Assembly: GCA_035655435.1 (NCBI GenBank)
Contig: DASRUN010000046.1
Coordinates: 1-5,159, forward strand
DNA from: UBA493 sp035655435
Lineage (GTDB): Archaea; Iainarchaeota; Iainarchaeia; Iainarchaeales; Iainarchaeaceae
Reading direction: 5' to 3'
Length of the DNA stretch: 5,159 bases
How positions within the stretch are numbered: the first letter of the stretch is position 1; each line of letters begins with the position of its first letter. Shown here in pieces: positions 1 to 4,071 of the stretch. The translations under genes were made by a program, and so were the position numbers. A model generated the notes under the pieces. It had not been told where the DNA came from and ran no database searches. It saw only the letters and a program-made list of their open reading frames with translations.

Positions 1-555
1 ACAATTACTGCGGAGGATGATGTTGCGGTGAATTTTATTTCCTGGGAAACCAATGATTCTTTTTCTCGGCAGCCTTCCTCTCAAACGGAGGATTGTGATC
101 TGCAAAAAACCTGTAGTGTTGAATTTGAGTTCGCTTCAGGCGAGGACGGGTTGAAAACTGTTTCAGTTTATGCAACCGATTCCTCTGGAAACGAGTCCCA
201 AAAAAGTGGGTTCGAGGTCAGCGTAAGGCCATTTGATTATATTCCGTCGATATGCGGTGACGATATTTGTAAGAGCAGTGAATCGTTTGAAACATGTCCT
301 GCGGATTGCGAAGAACTTATTCCGGATTGTGGCGATGACTGCGCATCGGAAATCACGGGATCGGAAGGTTTAACCGGCGGTAGCGAAGAAACCTGTACAA
401 CCGATTCCTCATGCGGCTACAAAAAGGCATGTATAGGTGGGAAATGTACTAGTGTGCAATGCACGAATGATGCCCAATGCGGATCAGGAAAAGAATGTGA
501 GAACAACCGATGCGCACGCTGCCCTGTGGGGGCGTCGGGTTTTTACGCCTGCTGA
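1..555 (+). CDS. Secreted Cys-rich protein with Ig-like domain, C-terminal part
   Basis: This frame is open at the left edge and stops with TGA at 553-555, so only the last 184 residues are present; the first in-window start-like codon (GTG at 28) is unlikely to be the true start. Residues 1 to about 77 look like the end of a beta-sandwich (Ig/cadherin-like) domain, closing on KTVSVYATDSSGNES and FEVSV. Then comes a CGDDIC...ETCPADC segment, a Cys motif often found in secreted archaeal and bacterial proteins. Two 18-residue modules follow at about 132-149 and 154-171, both spaced C-x5-C-x5-C-x4-C. Eighteen cysteines fall in the last 175 residues, which fits a disulfide-stabilised extracellular or envelope protein; the export signal would lie outside the window. 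There is no C-terminal anchor; the protein ends in Cys. By eye the segment is richer in GC than the genes to its right. The exact function, perhaps adhesion or surface binding, cannot be told. Confidence 0.8.
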   Translation, partial: TITAEDDVAVNFISWETNDSFSRQPSSQTEDCDLQKTCSVEFEFASGEDGLKTVSVYATDSSGNESQKSGFEVSVRPFDYIPSICGDDICKSSESFETCPADCEELIPDCGDDCASEITGSEGLTGGSEETCTTDSSCGYKKACIGGKCTSVQCTNDAQCGSGKECENNRCARCPVGASGFYAC

Positions 556-562
556 ATTTACA

Positions 563-569
563 AAAAAAG
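563..569 (-). terminator. T-run terminator downstream of PIN gene
   Basis: On the minus strand, right after the TAG stop of the PIN gene, there is GC followed by seven T. Oligo-T tracts without a hairpin are the usual archaeal termination signal. It lies in the 14-bp gap between convergent genes. If the insertion idea for the 29-bp repeat is right, this was once the terminator of the nitroreductase gene. Confidence 0.4.
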
Positions 570-1010
570 CTATTTGGCTGAATCAAATTTCCCTTCAAAT
601 GCAATTTCTTCAAGTGCCTCTTTTGGGGTGAGAGTTTTAAGTTTTTTGTTTTGGAAATCCGCATCAAGGGTTATAAGTGCCGAGCCGGTTTCTTTTGCGA
701 GATAGTGCTGTAAGGCATCATCAAAGTCAAGGTCTATTTTTCCCATTGATTCCAGTATTTTAATGTCATCAAGAATGGTTGTGTTGAGTATTTCAAGATT
801 TTTTAACGAATCAATGTACTCGAGGAATTTTTTTGTTTTTTGCGAGCCTTCGTTCTTGGATCCGTAAATGCATATTGCGTAAATTGAGAATGCCGATGCA
901 ATTGCTCGTATTTCTTCATTCTCGATTAAGTTCAGGAGCTTTTCGCATTCATCTGCTTTTTTTCTGTTGAACAGCACCTCAAAAAGTATGTTTGCGTCAA
1001 GGAAATACAT
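570..1010 (-). CDS. PIN-domain toxin, VapC-type, with foreign-looking C-terminal tail
   Basis: A 146-residue PIN-domain protein, predicted to be a metal-dependent endoribonuclease toxin held in check by the adjacent antitoxin. Visible PIN signatures are FLDANI (Asp5), LDFDDA (Asp97/Asp98) and ITLDADF (Asp116, Asp118). It resembles the PIN group that has a Ser-Asp-Phe-Ser segment in the middle of the protein; here the matching segment is Ser39-Ala40-Phe41-Ser42, so the expected acidic residue is Ala (codon GCA, one base from GAA). No nearby Glu obviously replaces it. The ATG at 1010 directly follows the antitoxin TAA (1013-1011), with no gap, which indicates co-translation. The PIN fold should end near residue 130-135. 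The last residues, EIAFEGKFDS plus AK, match the end of the nitroreductase at 2082 in both protein and DNA, so the tail seems acquired. PIN identity is firm; activity is uncertain. Confidence 0.88.
   Translation of the reverse strand: MYFLDANILFEVLFNRKKADECEKLLNLIENEEIRAIASAFSIYAICIYGSKNEGSQKTKKFLEYIDSLKNLEILNTTILDDIKILESMGKIDLDFDDALQHYLAKETGSALITLDADFQNKKLKTLTPKEALEEIAFEGKFDSAK
580..608 (+). repeat. 29-bp direct repeat, copy 1 (end of PIN gene)
   Basis: Matches 2092-2120 in 28 of 29 positions and in the same orientation; the single difference is T at 600 versus A at 2112, silent in both genes (GCA/GCT, Ala). On the minus strand it encodes EIAFEGKFDS at the C-terminus of the PIN protein. The period is 1512 bp. 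Under the insertion model this copy is the displaced original end of the nitroreductase gene. Confidence 0.85.
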
Positions 1011-1271
1011 TTAATCGATCTCCCCGAACATTTTAACGGCTTTCTTCTGTGCTCCAATGGAAGATTCATGTGTGGCTGAAAAAAGCCCTCTTATGTCACT
1101 TGCAGTCAGTTTCCTTTTTGCGCTTTTGTTTTCCTCATAATCAAGCCATTTGTCAATGGCATCGTTGACTGCTTTGCTGATGGCTCCTTTTTCATGGCCG
1201 AATTTTTTCATTGCCTTCTCCCTGAAAATCTTAACTTTTTTTTCCTTAACCTGTGCCCTTAAAGTCTCCAA
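1011..1271 (-). CDS. VapB-like ribbon-helix-helix antitoxin
   Basis: An 86-residue basic protein immediately upstream of the PIN toxin gene. The start is TTG at 1271, supported by AGGTGG (minus strand, 1281-1276) four bases upstream; the next Met is residue 21, too far in. Residues about 12-43 (KVKIFREKAMKKFGHEKGAISKAV run) look like an RHH DNA-binding unit of the kind that ends in an amphipathic helix, here NDAIDKWL. The C-terminal part, residues 44-86, is charged and probably wraps around the PIN toxin and blocks its active site. The expected role is neutralising the toxin and, with it, repressing the operon through the dyad at 1284-1297. RHH assignment is from pattern and context; the toxin-antitoxin arrangement makes the role likely. 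Confidence 0.82.
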   Translation of the reverse strand: METLRAQVKEKKVKIFREKAMKKFGHEKGAISKAVNDAIDKWLDYEENKSAKRKLTASDIRGLFSATHESSIGAQKKAVKMFGEID

Positions 1272-1283
1272 AAAACCACCTAA

Positions 1284-1312
1284 TAGCTATATGGCTAAAT
1301 GGCTATATAATT
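1284..1312 (-). promoter_or_regulatory. vapBC-1 promoter with operator dyad
   Basis: On the minus strand a TATA box AATTATATAG (1312-1303) predicts a transcription start near 1282, giving a leader of about 10 nt that begins at the AGGTGG ribosome site. Between TATA and start lies an imperfect 14-bp palindrome, TAGCTATATGGCTA on the plus strand (1284-1297), with a perfect ATAGCTAT core at 1283-1290. The heptamer ATGGCTA is also repeated directly at 1291 and 1299, 8 bp apart. The position is right for autorepression by the antitoxin or the VapBC complex. Confidence 0.5.
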
Positions 1313-1436
1313 GTTTTGAGGGTTCATTGCCGGTGCGGTTATTTTTGATTATGGCTTTTTTGTTTTTGGGTGATTTTTTTAAGCTTGTGGGTTGTTATCT
1401 ATTATAGGTTAGGTTTAAATTTTGGGGTTGAGTATT
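1313..1436. other. Intergenic region between divergent operons
   Basis: A T-rich stretch between the vapBC-1 promoter and the DUF5678-like gene. For the rightward gene there are two TATA candidates: ATTATAGG near 1401-1408, giving a short leader before ATG 1437, and TTTAAATTTT at 1414-1423, which would fit a leaderless message starting near ATG 1446. No RNA gene or repeat was seen; an apparent rightward frame through here is antisense to the antitoxin gene and not credible. Confidence 0.4.
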
Positions 1437-1637
1437 ATGCAAATAATGGCAGAATATGATTATTTTACAAAGACAAATTTTAGCGAATATAAGGGGAAAT
1501 GGATTGCTTTATTCAAAGATAAAGTGGTTGTTTCTGGAGATTCATTTAAGGAAGTGGCGGAATTGGTTGATAAGCACAGAGAATTTTCAAAAGCCCTTAT
1601 AACCAGAATACCTGAAGAAATGGCACAACTTCTCTAA
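1437..1637 (+). CDS. Small DUF5678-like protein
   Basis: A 66-residue protein from ATG 1437. The core, SEYKGKWIALFKDKVVVSGD then SFKEVAELVDKH and ALITRIPEEM, matches what I know of the archaeal DUF5678 family: a short beta-hairpin with the K-G-K-W-[IV]-A pattern, a helix and a last strand, ending in R/K-[IV]-P-E. Function in that family is unknown. A purine-rich GGGGTTGAG lies 4-12 bases upstream of ATG 1437. An in-frame TTG at 1422 would give 71 residues but overlaps that site, and ATG 1446 (63 residues) would suit a leaderless message. The gene is followed 5 bp later by a retropepsin-like protease, and the pair almost certainly forms one operon. The small-first, enzyme-second order resembles a toxin-antitoxin module, and a regulator, adaptor or substrate role for the protease is possible but unproven. 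Confidence 0.78.
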   Translation: MQIMAEYDYFTKTNFSEYKGKWIALFKDKVVVSGDSFKEVAELVDKHREFSKALITRIPEEMAQLL

Positions 1638-1642
1638 TATTT

Positions 1643-2080
1643 ATGACAGATTATAAATTCAAATTTAAACGCGAGTGGATCGACTTAGGTTGGGCCCTTA
1701 GGCCGAAAATAAAGGTAACTCTAAGTGCAAATGGCAAATCAAAGCAGATCATTGCGATTATTGATACAGGTTCTGATTTGGTGTATATTCCAAAAGACAT
1801 GGCTGATTATTTTGGCCTGTCATTGTCAAAAAATGAGTTGACGGGGCAGGGTGCTGAAACGGAATTTTCTTATAGAACTTCTCAGATTAGGGTCTCTCTA
1901 GAGAACCCTCATAAAATTTTCAGAAAACTGGTTGAGGTAATGGTTCCCGCCAAAGGCGCAGACCATAAAGACGTTATTTTAGGCACGGGGTTTTTGGAAA
2001 ACTTTATTGTAACCTTAGATTATAAAAATGAGAAAATAAATTTGCGGGCTCACCAATCAACTTCCGAGAAGAAGCAGTAA
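1643..2080 (+). CDS. Retropepsin-like aspartyl protease
   Basis: A 145-residue single-domain protein of the clan AA (retropepsin-like) type. Evidence is the catalytic-loop motif I-I-D-T-G-S at residues 39-44 (catalytic Asp41) followed by DLVYIP, and near the end VILGTGFLENFIVTLDY (111-127), which corresponds to the hydrophobic-hydrophobic-Gly-x-x-[FL]-L segment in such proteases and their flap-to-C-terminal strand. The length suits a protomer that must dimerise to build an active site from two DTG motifs. No signal peptide or membrane segment is visible, so it should act in the cytoplasm. ATG 1643 is 5 bp after the DUF5678-like stop and has no obvious ribosome site of its own, suggesting translational coupling. 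The stop at 2078-2080 is one base from the stop of the convergent nitroreductase gene. Substrate unknown. Confidence 0.85.
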   Translation: MTDYKFKFKREWIDLGWALRPKIKVTLSANGKSKQIIAIIDTGSDLVYIPKDMADYFGLSLSKNELTGQGAETEFSYRTSQIRVSLENPHKIFRKLVEVMVPAKGADHKDVILGTGFLENFIVTLDYKNEKINLRAHQSTSEKKQ

Positions 2081-2081
2081 A

Positions 2082-2678
2082 TCATTTCTCAGAATCAAAT
2101 TTCCCTTCAAAAGCAATTTCATTTACTTTTTTTCTCAATGAAGGTTTTTCTCTTTCCTGGTCTTTTGGAGTTAGAACTTTTTTATCAGCATATTTTCCTA
2201 TTGCGGCCATTGCCTCAACATTATATAAATCCGTTAAGCCAAGCATTTCCTTTGCTTTATCGTAATCAAATCCGCCCATTCCGTGAACAACTAAATTTCT
2301 GCGTGCTCCTTCAAGTGCAAGCGACATCCATGCTGATCCGGTGTCAAAGGAATGTGTTTTGTTCGGATAATCTTTGTATTCCATTCTTTTCCTGGATAGC
2401 ATGATTACGAGCGCTGAAGCATTTTTCGCCCATGTTTTGTTCCCTTCCATAAGTAGGTCAAAGAATTTGTCCCAGTTTTCTGTATTTCTTTTTGCGTAAA
2501 CAAATCTCCATGGTTGATTATTCGAATTTGAAGGTGCCCATCTTGCTGCCTCAAAAAGCGGCATTAATTCCGAATCGCTTATTTCTTCTCCGCTCATTGC
2601 TCTTGGAGATGAACGTTCGACAAAAATCTTGTCGATATCATACTCTGTTTTTCTTTTTTGAATTTGTTCTGTTTTCAT
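2082..2678 (-). CDS. FMN-dependent nitroreductase family protein
   Basis: A 198-residue flavoprotein, predicted to be a homodimeric cytoplasmic NAD(P)H-dependent oxidoreductase that binds FMN and reduces nitro compounds, quinones or similar acceptors; the natural substrate cannot be read from sequence. Motifs: ERSSPRAMSGEEI (residues 21-33, FMN phosphate contact), ARWAPSNSNNQPWRFVYA (45-62), a helix with GSAWMSLALEGARR, the GMGGFD segment, AAIGKYADKK, and a C-terminal KPSLRKKVNEIAFEGKF typical of the family. Two start choices exist: ATG 2684 and ATG 2678. GAGGT (2691-2687, minus strand) is 2 nt from the first and 8 nt from the second, so 2678 is preferred (2684 adds Met-Asn). Its tail coincides with one copy of the 29-bp repeat. 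The gene ends one base from the protease stop, unusually tight for unrelated convergent genes. Confidence 0.92.
   Translation of the reverse strand: MKTEQIQKRKTEYDIDKIFVERSSPRAMSGEEISDSELMPLFEAARWAPSNSNNQPWRFVYAKRNTENWDKFFDLLMEGNKTWAKNASALVIMLSRKRMEYKDYPNKTHSFDTGSAWMSLALEGARRNLVVHGMGGFDYDKAKEMLGLTDLYNVEAMAAIGKYADKKVLTPKDQEREKPSLRKKVNEIAFEGKFDSEK
2092..2120 (+). repeat. 29-bp direct repeat, copy 2 (end of nitroreductase gene)
   Basis: Second copy of the repeat at 580-608, 28/29 identical and in the same orientation. It encodes EIAFEGKFDS at the nitroreductase C-terminus, followed by EK and stop. Nitroreductases commonly end with a similar E-I/F-x-F-x-G-K-[FW] segment, so this gene is the likely source of the sequence. 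The identity stops just outside these limits. Confidence 0.85.
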
Positions 2679-2699
2679 ATTCATTGACCTCGTTGTTGT

Positions 2700-2722
2700 G
2701 ATTTTTTATGGGGATAAAAAAG
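2700..2722 (-). promoter_or_regulatory. Candidate nitroreductase promoter
   Basis: On the minus strand two AT-rich TATA candidates precede the nitroreductase: TCTTTTTTATC (about 2722-2712), predicting a start near 2691 with GAGGT just inside the message, and CATAAAAAAT (2710-2701), predicting a start near the two ATGs. The first fits the ribosome site better but also overlaps the T-rich side of the upstream terminator. No copy of the PadR-type operator is present here. Confidence 0.3.
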
Positions 2723-2743
2723 AAAAGGGGTTGAGGCCCTTTT
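2712..2743 (-). terminator. Hairpin plus T-tract terminator of the Cys-rich gene
   Basis: A 7-bp stem AAAAGGG (2723-2729) / CCCTTTT (2737-2743) with a 7-nt loop starts at the stop codon of the Cys-rich gene. On the minus strand it is followed by a T-rich run (TTTTCTTTTTTATC). This probably ends that transcript and separates it from the nitroreductase gene downstream. Confidence 0.5.
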
Positions 2744-2910
2744 TAGTTGGCCTCTTGTAATGCCTTTATTTTTTCTTTTACTCCCTGTGCTTCCTTCTCA
2801 AGGCTTTCTTTGTATTCCTTGAGCATTTCTATTTTCTCTTCCTTTGTGAGGAAGTTTCTATTTGAACTTGTGCCGCATCCGCAGCTTCCCGAGTAACATT
2901 CGTAACCCAT
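2743..2910 (-). CDS. Small Cys-rich coiled-coil protein, divergent from PadR
   Basis: A 55-residue protein. The start is ATG 2910, with a strong AGGAGGGA site (2924-2917, minus strand) six bases upstream; the longer frame from 2958 would translate the promoter and operator and is rejected. The N-terminus carries Cys5, Cys10 and Cys12 among Gly and Ser (C-x4-C-x-C), a likely metal or Fe-S ligand set or redox-active group. Residues about 21-53 (LTKEEKIEMLKEYKE onward) form a highly charged helix with heptad-like Leu/Met/Val/Ile spacing, probably a coiled coil. It recalls the C-terminal helix of DUF5320-type archaeal small proteins, but I would not name the family firmly. It is divergent from a PadR repressor that itself has a C-x-C near its N-terminus, and both promoters hold the same operator, so it is the probable regulated target. 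Function unknown. Confidence 0.72.
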   Translation of the reverse strand: MGYECYSGSCGCGTSSNRNFLTKEEKIEMLKEYKESLEKEAQGVKEKIKALQEAN

Positions 2911-2930
2911 TGCCAATCCCTCCTGGCTTG

Positions 2931-2946
2931 TATCGGTTGCCCGATA
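2931..2946. promoter_or_regulatory. PadR-type operator 1, in the Cys-rich gene promoter
   Basis: A perfect inverted repeat TATCGG-ttgc-CCGATA. On the minus strand it lies just downstream of the TATA-like TGTATATACG (about 2958-2949) and just upstream of the predicted transcription start near 2927, so bound repressor would block initiation. It matches operator 2 at 2983-2998 in arms, spacer length and place relative to TATA. Confidence 0.6.
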
Positions 2947-2971
2947 TCGTATATACAATACATCTTAGGGA

Positions 2972-2985
2972 ATATTTAAATATAT
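2972..2985 (+). promoter_or_regulatory. padR promoter TATA box
   Basis: ATATTTAAATATAT is a strong archaeal TATA element. Its centre (about 2978) is 26-27 bp from ATG 3005, and no Shine-Dalgarno site precedes that ATG. Both facts point to a leaderless padR message. Confidence 0.6.
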
Positions 2986-2998
2986 CGGTCATCCAATA
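2983..2998. promoter_or_regulatory. PadR-type operator 2, in the padR promoter
   Basis: Inverted repeat TATCGG-tcat-CCAATA, differing from a perfect dyad at one pair. It overlaps the right end of the TATA box and ends 6 bp before the padR ATG. Its centre is 52 bp, about five helical turns, from that of operator 1, so the two bound dimers would lie on the same face of the DNA. It suggests autorepression. Confidence 0.6.
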
Positions 2999-3004
2999 TG
3001 TAAT

Positions 3005-3307
3005 ATGGTCAAAGATGAAGATGATTGTTATTGCGACATGCGCGGCATGCTCTCTTTCCTAATTTTGTTTCTTCTCTCAAAAAAAGAAATGAACGGTCAG
3101 GAATTGGCGGAAGAATTGGAAAAAAGAAAGGGCGAAAAGCCAAGCCCGGGAACTATTTACCCTGCATTAAAAAACCTGCGCGAAGCCGGTTTGATAAAAG
3201 AAAACAAAGAAGGAAAATCAATTTCTTATACTCTAACAGATGAGGGAAAAGCCCAATTGAAAATTGCAAAAGCACAGTTCGTGAAAATCTTCGGCGGAGT
3301 AATGTGA
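3005..3307 (+). CDS. PadR-family transcriptional regulator
   Basis: A 100-residue winged-helix repressor of the short PadR type. The recognition region is KPSPGTIYPALKNLREAGLI (residues 45-64), the hallmark of PadR, preceded by the helix MLSFLILFLLSKKEMNG (15-31) and followed by a wing with KENKEGKSISYTLTDEGK (65-82). The C-terminal part is short, ending in a helix that probably forms the dimer contact. Cys8 and Cys10 (C-Y-C) near the N-terminus could sense metal or redox state, which would fit the Cys-rich protein encoded divergently. It probably represses itself and that gene through the paired TATCGG-N4-CCRATA operators. ATG 3005 is the first possible start and appears leaderless. Family assignment is firm; effector unknown. 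Confidence 0.92.
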   Translation: MVKDEDDCYCDMRGMLSFLILFLLSKKEMNGQELAEELEKRKGEKPSPGTIYPALKNLREAGLIKENKEGKSISYTLTDEGKAQLKIAKAQFVKIFGGVM

Positions 3308-3336
3308 ATCCGCACCGGCATTGAGGTTTAATAAAA

Positions 3337-3373
3337 TTTAAATATTAGTTATAGCTATAGTTATAATAGGTGA
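3337..3373 (+). promoter_or_regulatory. vapBC-2 promoter, operator dyad and ribosome site
   Basis: TATA box TTTAAATAT (3337-3345) predicts a start near 3366-3368. Between them is a perfect 10-bp palindrome TATAGCTATA (3350-3359), with AGTTATA repeated directly at 3347 and 3359. AGGTGA (3368-3373) is the ribosome site, 4 nt before GTG 3378. The order TATA, dyad, start and ribosome site is the same as in front of vapBC-1, and the sequence ATAGCTATA occurs in both dyads (1283-1291 and 3351-3359). Confidence 0.55.
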
Positions 3374-3377
3374 TTTT

Positions 3378-3578
3378 GTGGACAACACTACGATTCAAGT
3401 GAAAAAGAAAACCATTGGCATTTTGAATAAAATCAAGGAGAAATATGGTGTTTCTTCCTATGACAAGGCTATTCAGGAGATGGCAAAAAAAGAAATAAAA
3501 ATTCCGAAAAGCATGTTTGGCGCAGACCCAAAGTTAAAAACTTTTAAGAGGGATGAAGACGACTTCCACGATCTCTAA
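3378..3578 (+). CDS. VapB-like antitoxin
   Basis: A 66-residue protein starting at GTG 3378, fixed by AGGTGA four bases upstream. The N-terminus TTIQVKKKTIGILNKIKEKYG followed by SSYDKAIQEMAKK looks like a ribbon-helix-helix type DNA-binding unit: one short strand and two helices. The C-terminal tail, MFGADPKLKTFKRDEDDFHDL (from about residue 46), has the pattern of archaeal VapB tails, with a conserved Met/Leu-Phe-Gly and an acidic end that fits into the PIN active site. Its last 26 bp overlap the start of the PIN gene in another frame, the classic coupling of a type II toxin-antitoxin operon. Probably represses its own promoter with the toxin. Family by pattern; role by context. Confidence 0.85.
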   Translation: MDNTTIQVKKKTIGILNKIKEKYGVSSYDKAIQEMAKKEIKIPKSMFGADPKLKTFKRDEDDFHDL

Positions 3579-3957
3579 ATCCGTTTTGGGCACTTATGCC
3601 TGGGTGGAGTACTTTAAAGGCACTGATAAAGGGAAACAAATAAACAAACTTTTGGGCGAAGGGAATTGCTTTACTCCAATGATCGTTGTTTCGGAAATTT
3701 CAGATTGGTATGCAAAGCAAAATATGGATTCTGCTTCAAGGCTTGAGTTTGTAAAGGCAAATTCAATAATACAAGAATTCGATTTTGAAACTGCAAAAAA
3801 TGCAGGCATAATTAAACAGCACATTCGAAAAAAATACAAAAACAATTTTGGTTTGTCCGATGCAATAATCCTTGCAACTGCAAGATCATTGAGTGCTAAA
3901 GTAGTTACGGGGGATTTTCACTTCAAACCTCTGAGTGACATTGAATTTATCGGGTGA
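3553..3957 (+). CDS. VapC-type PIN toxin lacking the first catalytic Asp
   Basis: A 134-residue PIN-domain protein, expected to be a Mg-dependent ribonuclease toxin. Three of the four acidic active-site positions are visible: Glu48 (VVSEISDW), Asp103 (GLSDAIILATAR) and Asp121 (VVTGDFHF). At the first, the common [VL]-L-D-T-Y-A-W-[IV]-E-Y-F segment reads VLGTYAWVEYF, with Gly13 where Asp is nearly always found (codon GGC, one base from GAC). The toxin could therefore be inactive or weakened. The ATG at 3553 lies inside the antitoxin gene, with AGAGGG directly against it; initiation there is presumably by coupling. It places about 8 residues before the first PIN strand, more than usual. A TTG at 3586 would remove that strand and is unlikely. 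The TGA lies within a GGGTGAGA that could serve the small frame that follows. Confidence 0.88.
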   Translation: MKTTSTISKSVLGTYAWVEYFKGTDKGKQINKLLGEGNCFTPMIVVSEISDWYAKQNMDSASRLEFVKANSIIQEFDFETAKNAGIIKQHIRKKYKNNFGLSDAIILATARSLSAKVVTGDFHFKPLSDIEFIG

Positions 3958-3966
3958 GACTAAAAC

Positions 3967-4071
3967 ATGATTTCCAAAAATCTTGTTAATTCAAAAAATC
4001 CCTTCAGAGCGTATGCATACAAAAGGCTTGCTGAAGAGGGAGAAGATGCCGAAAAACTCTTTAATTTTTGA
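3967..4071 (+). CDS. Possible 34-aa third gene of the vapBC-2 operon
   Basis: A short frame, ATG 3967 to TGA 4069-4071, beginning 9 bp after the vapC stop. GGGTGAGA at 3951-3958, which contains the archaeal GGTGA core, overlaps the vapC stop and ends 8 nt before the ATG, a good ribosome site for re-initiation. The product has a basic first half (SKNLVNSKNPFRAYAYKR) and an acidic helical end (LAEEGEDAEKLFNF). No family is recognised and no Cys or membrane segment is present. It could be a real small protein, perhaps an accessory factor of the toxin, or the worn end of a longer gene. The ribosome site and position are the main support; length alone gives none. Confidence 0.45.
   Translation: MISKNLVNSKNPFRAYAYKRLAEEGEDAEKLFNF

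Noticed and set aside
437..631. Plus-strand frame overlapping the end of the secreted-protein gene
   Set aside because: Out of frame with the clear Cys-module protein and runs antisense into the PIN gene; no ribosome site or recognisable domain.
449..667. Minus-strand frame across the gap between the first two genes
   Set aside because: Shadow of the PIN gene end and of the secreted-protein gene; no family signal.
1150..1407. Plus-strand 85-aa frame rich in Phe and Leu
   Set aside because: Antisense to the antitoxin gene and through its promoter; the hydrophobic composition comes from T-rich DNA.
2138..2701. Two plus-strand frames within the nitroreductase region
   Set aside because: Antisense shadows of a gene whose family motifs are complete on the minus strand.
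2911..2958. Longer N-terminus for the Cys-rich gene from ATG 2958
   Set aside because: It would translate the TATA box, operator 1 and the AGGAGGGA ribosome site; ATG 2910 is well supported.
2862..3243. Plus-strand frames at 2862-3062 and 3025-3243
   Set aside because: The first is antisense to the Cys-rich gene and crosses the promoters; the second is an alternative frame of padR.
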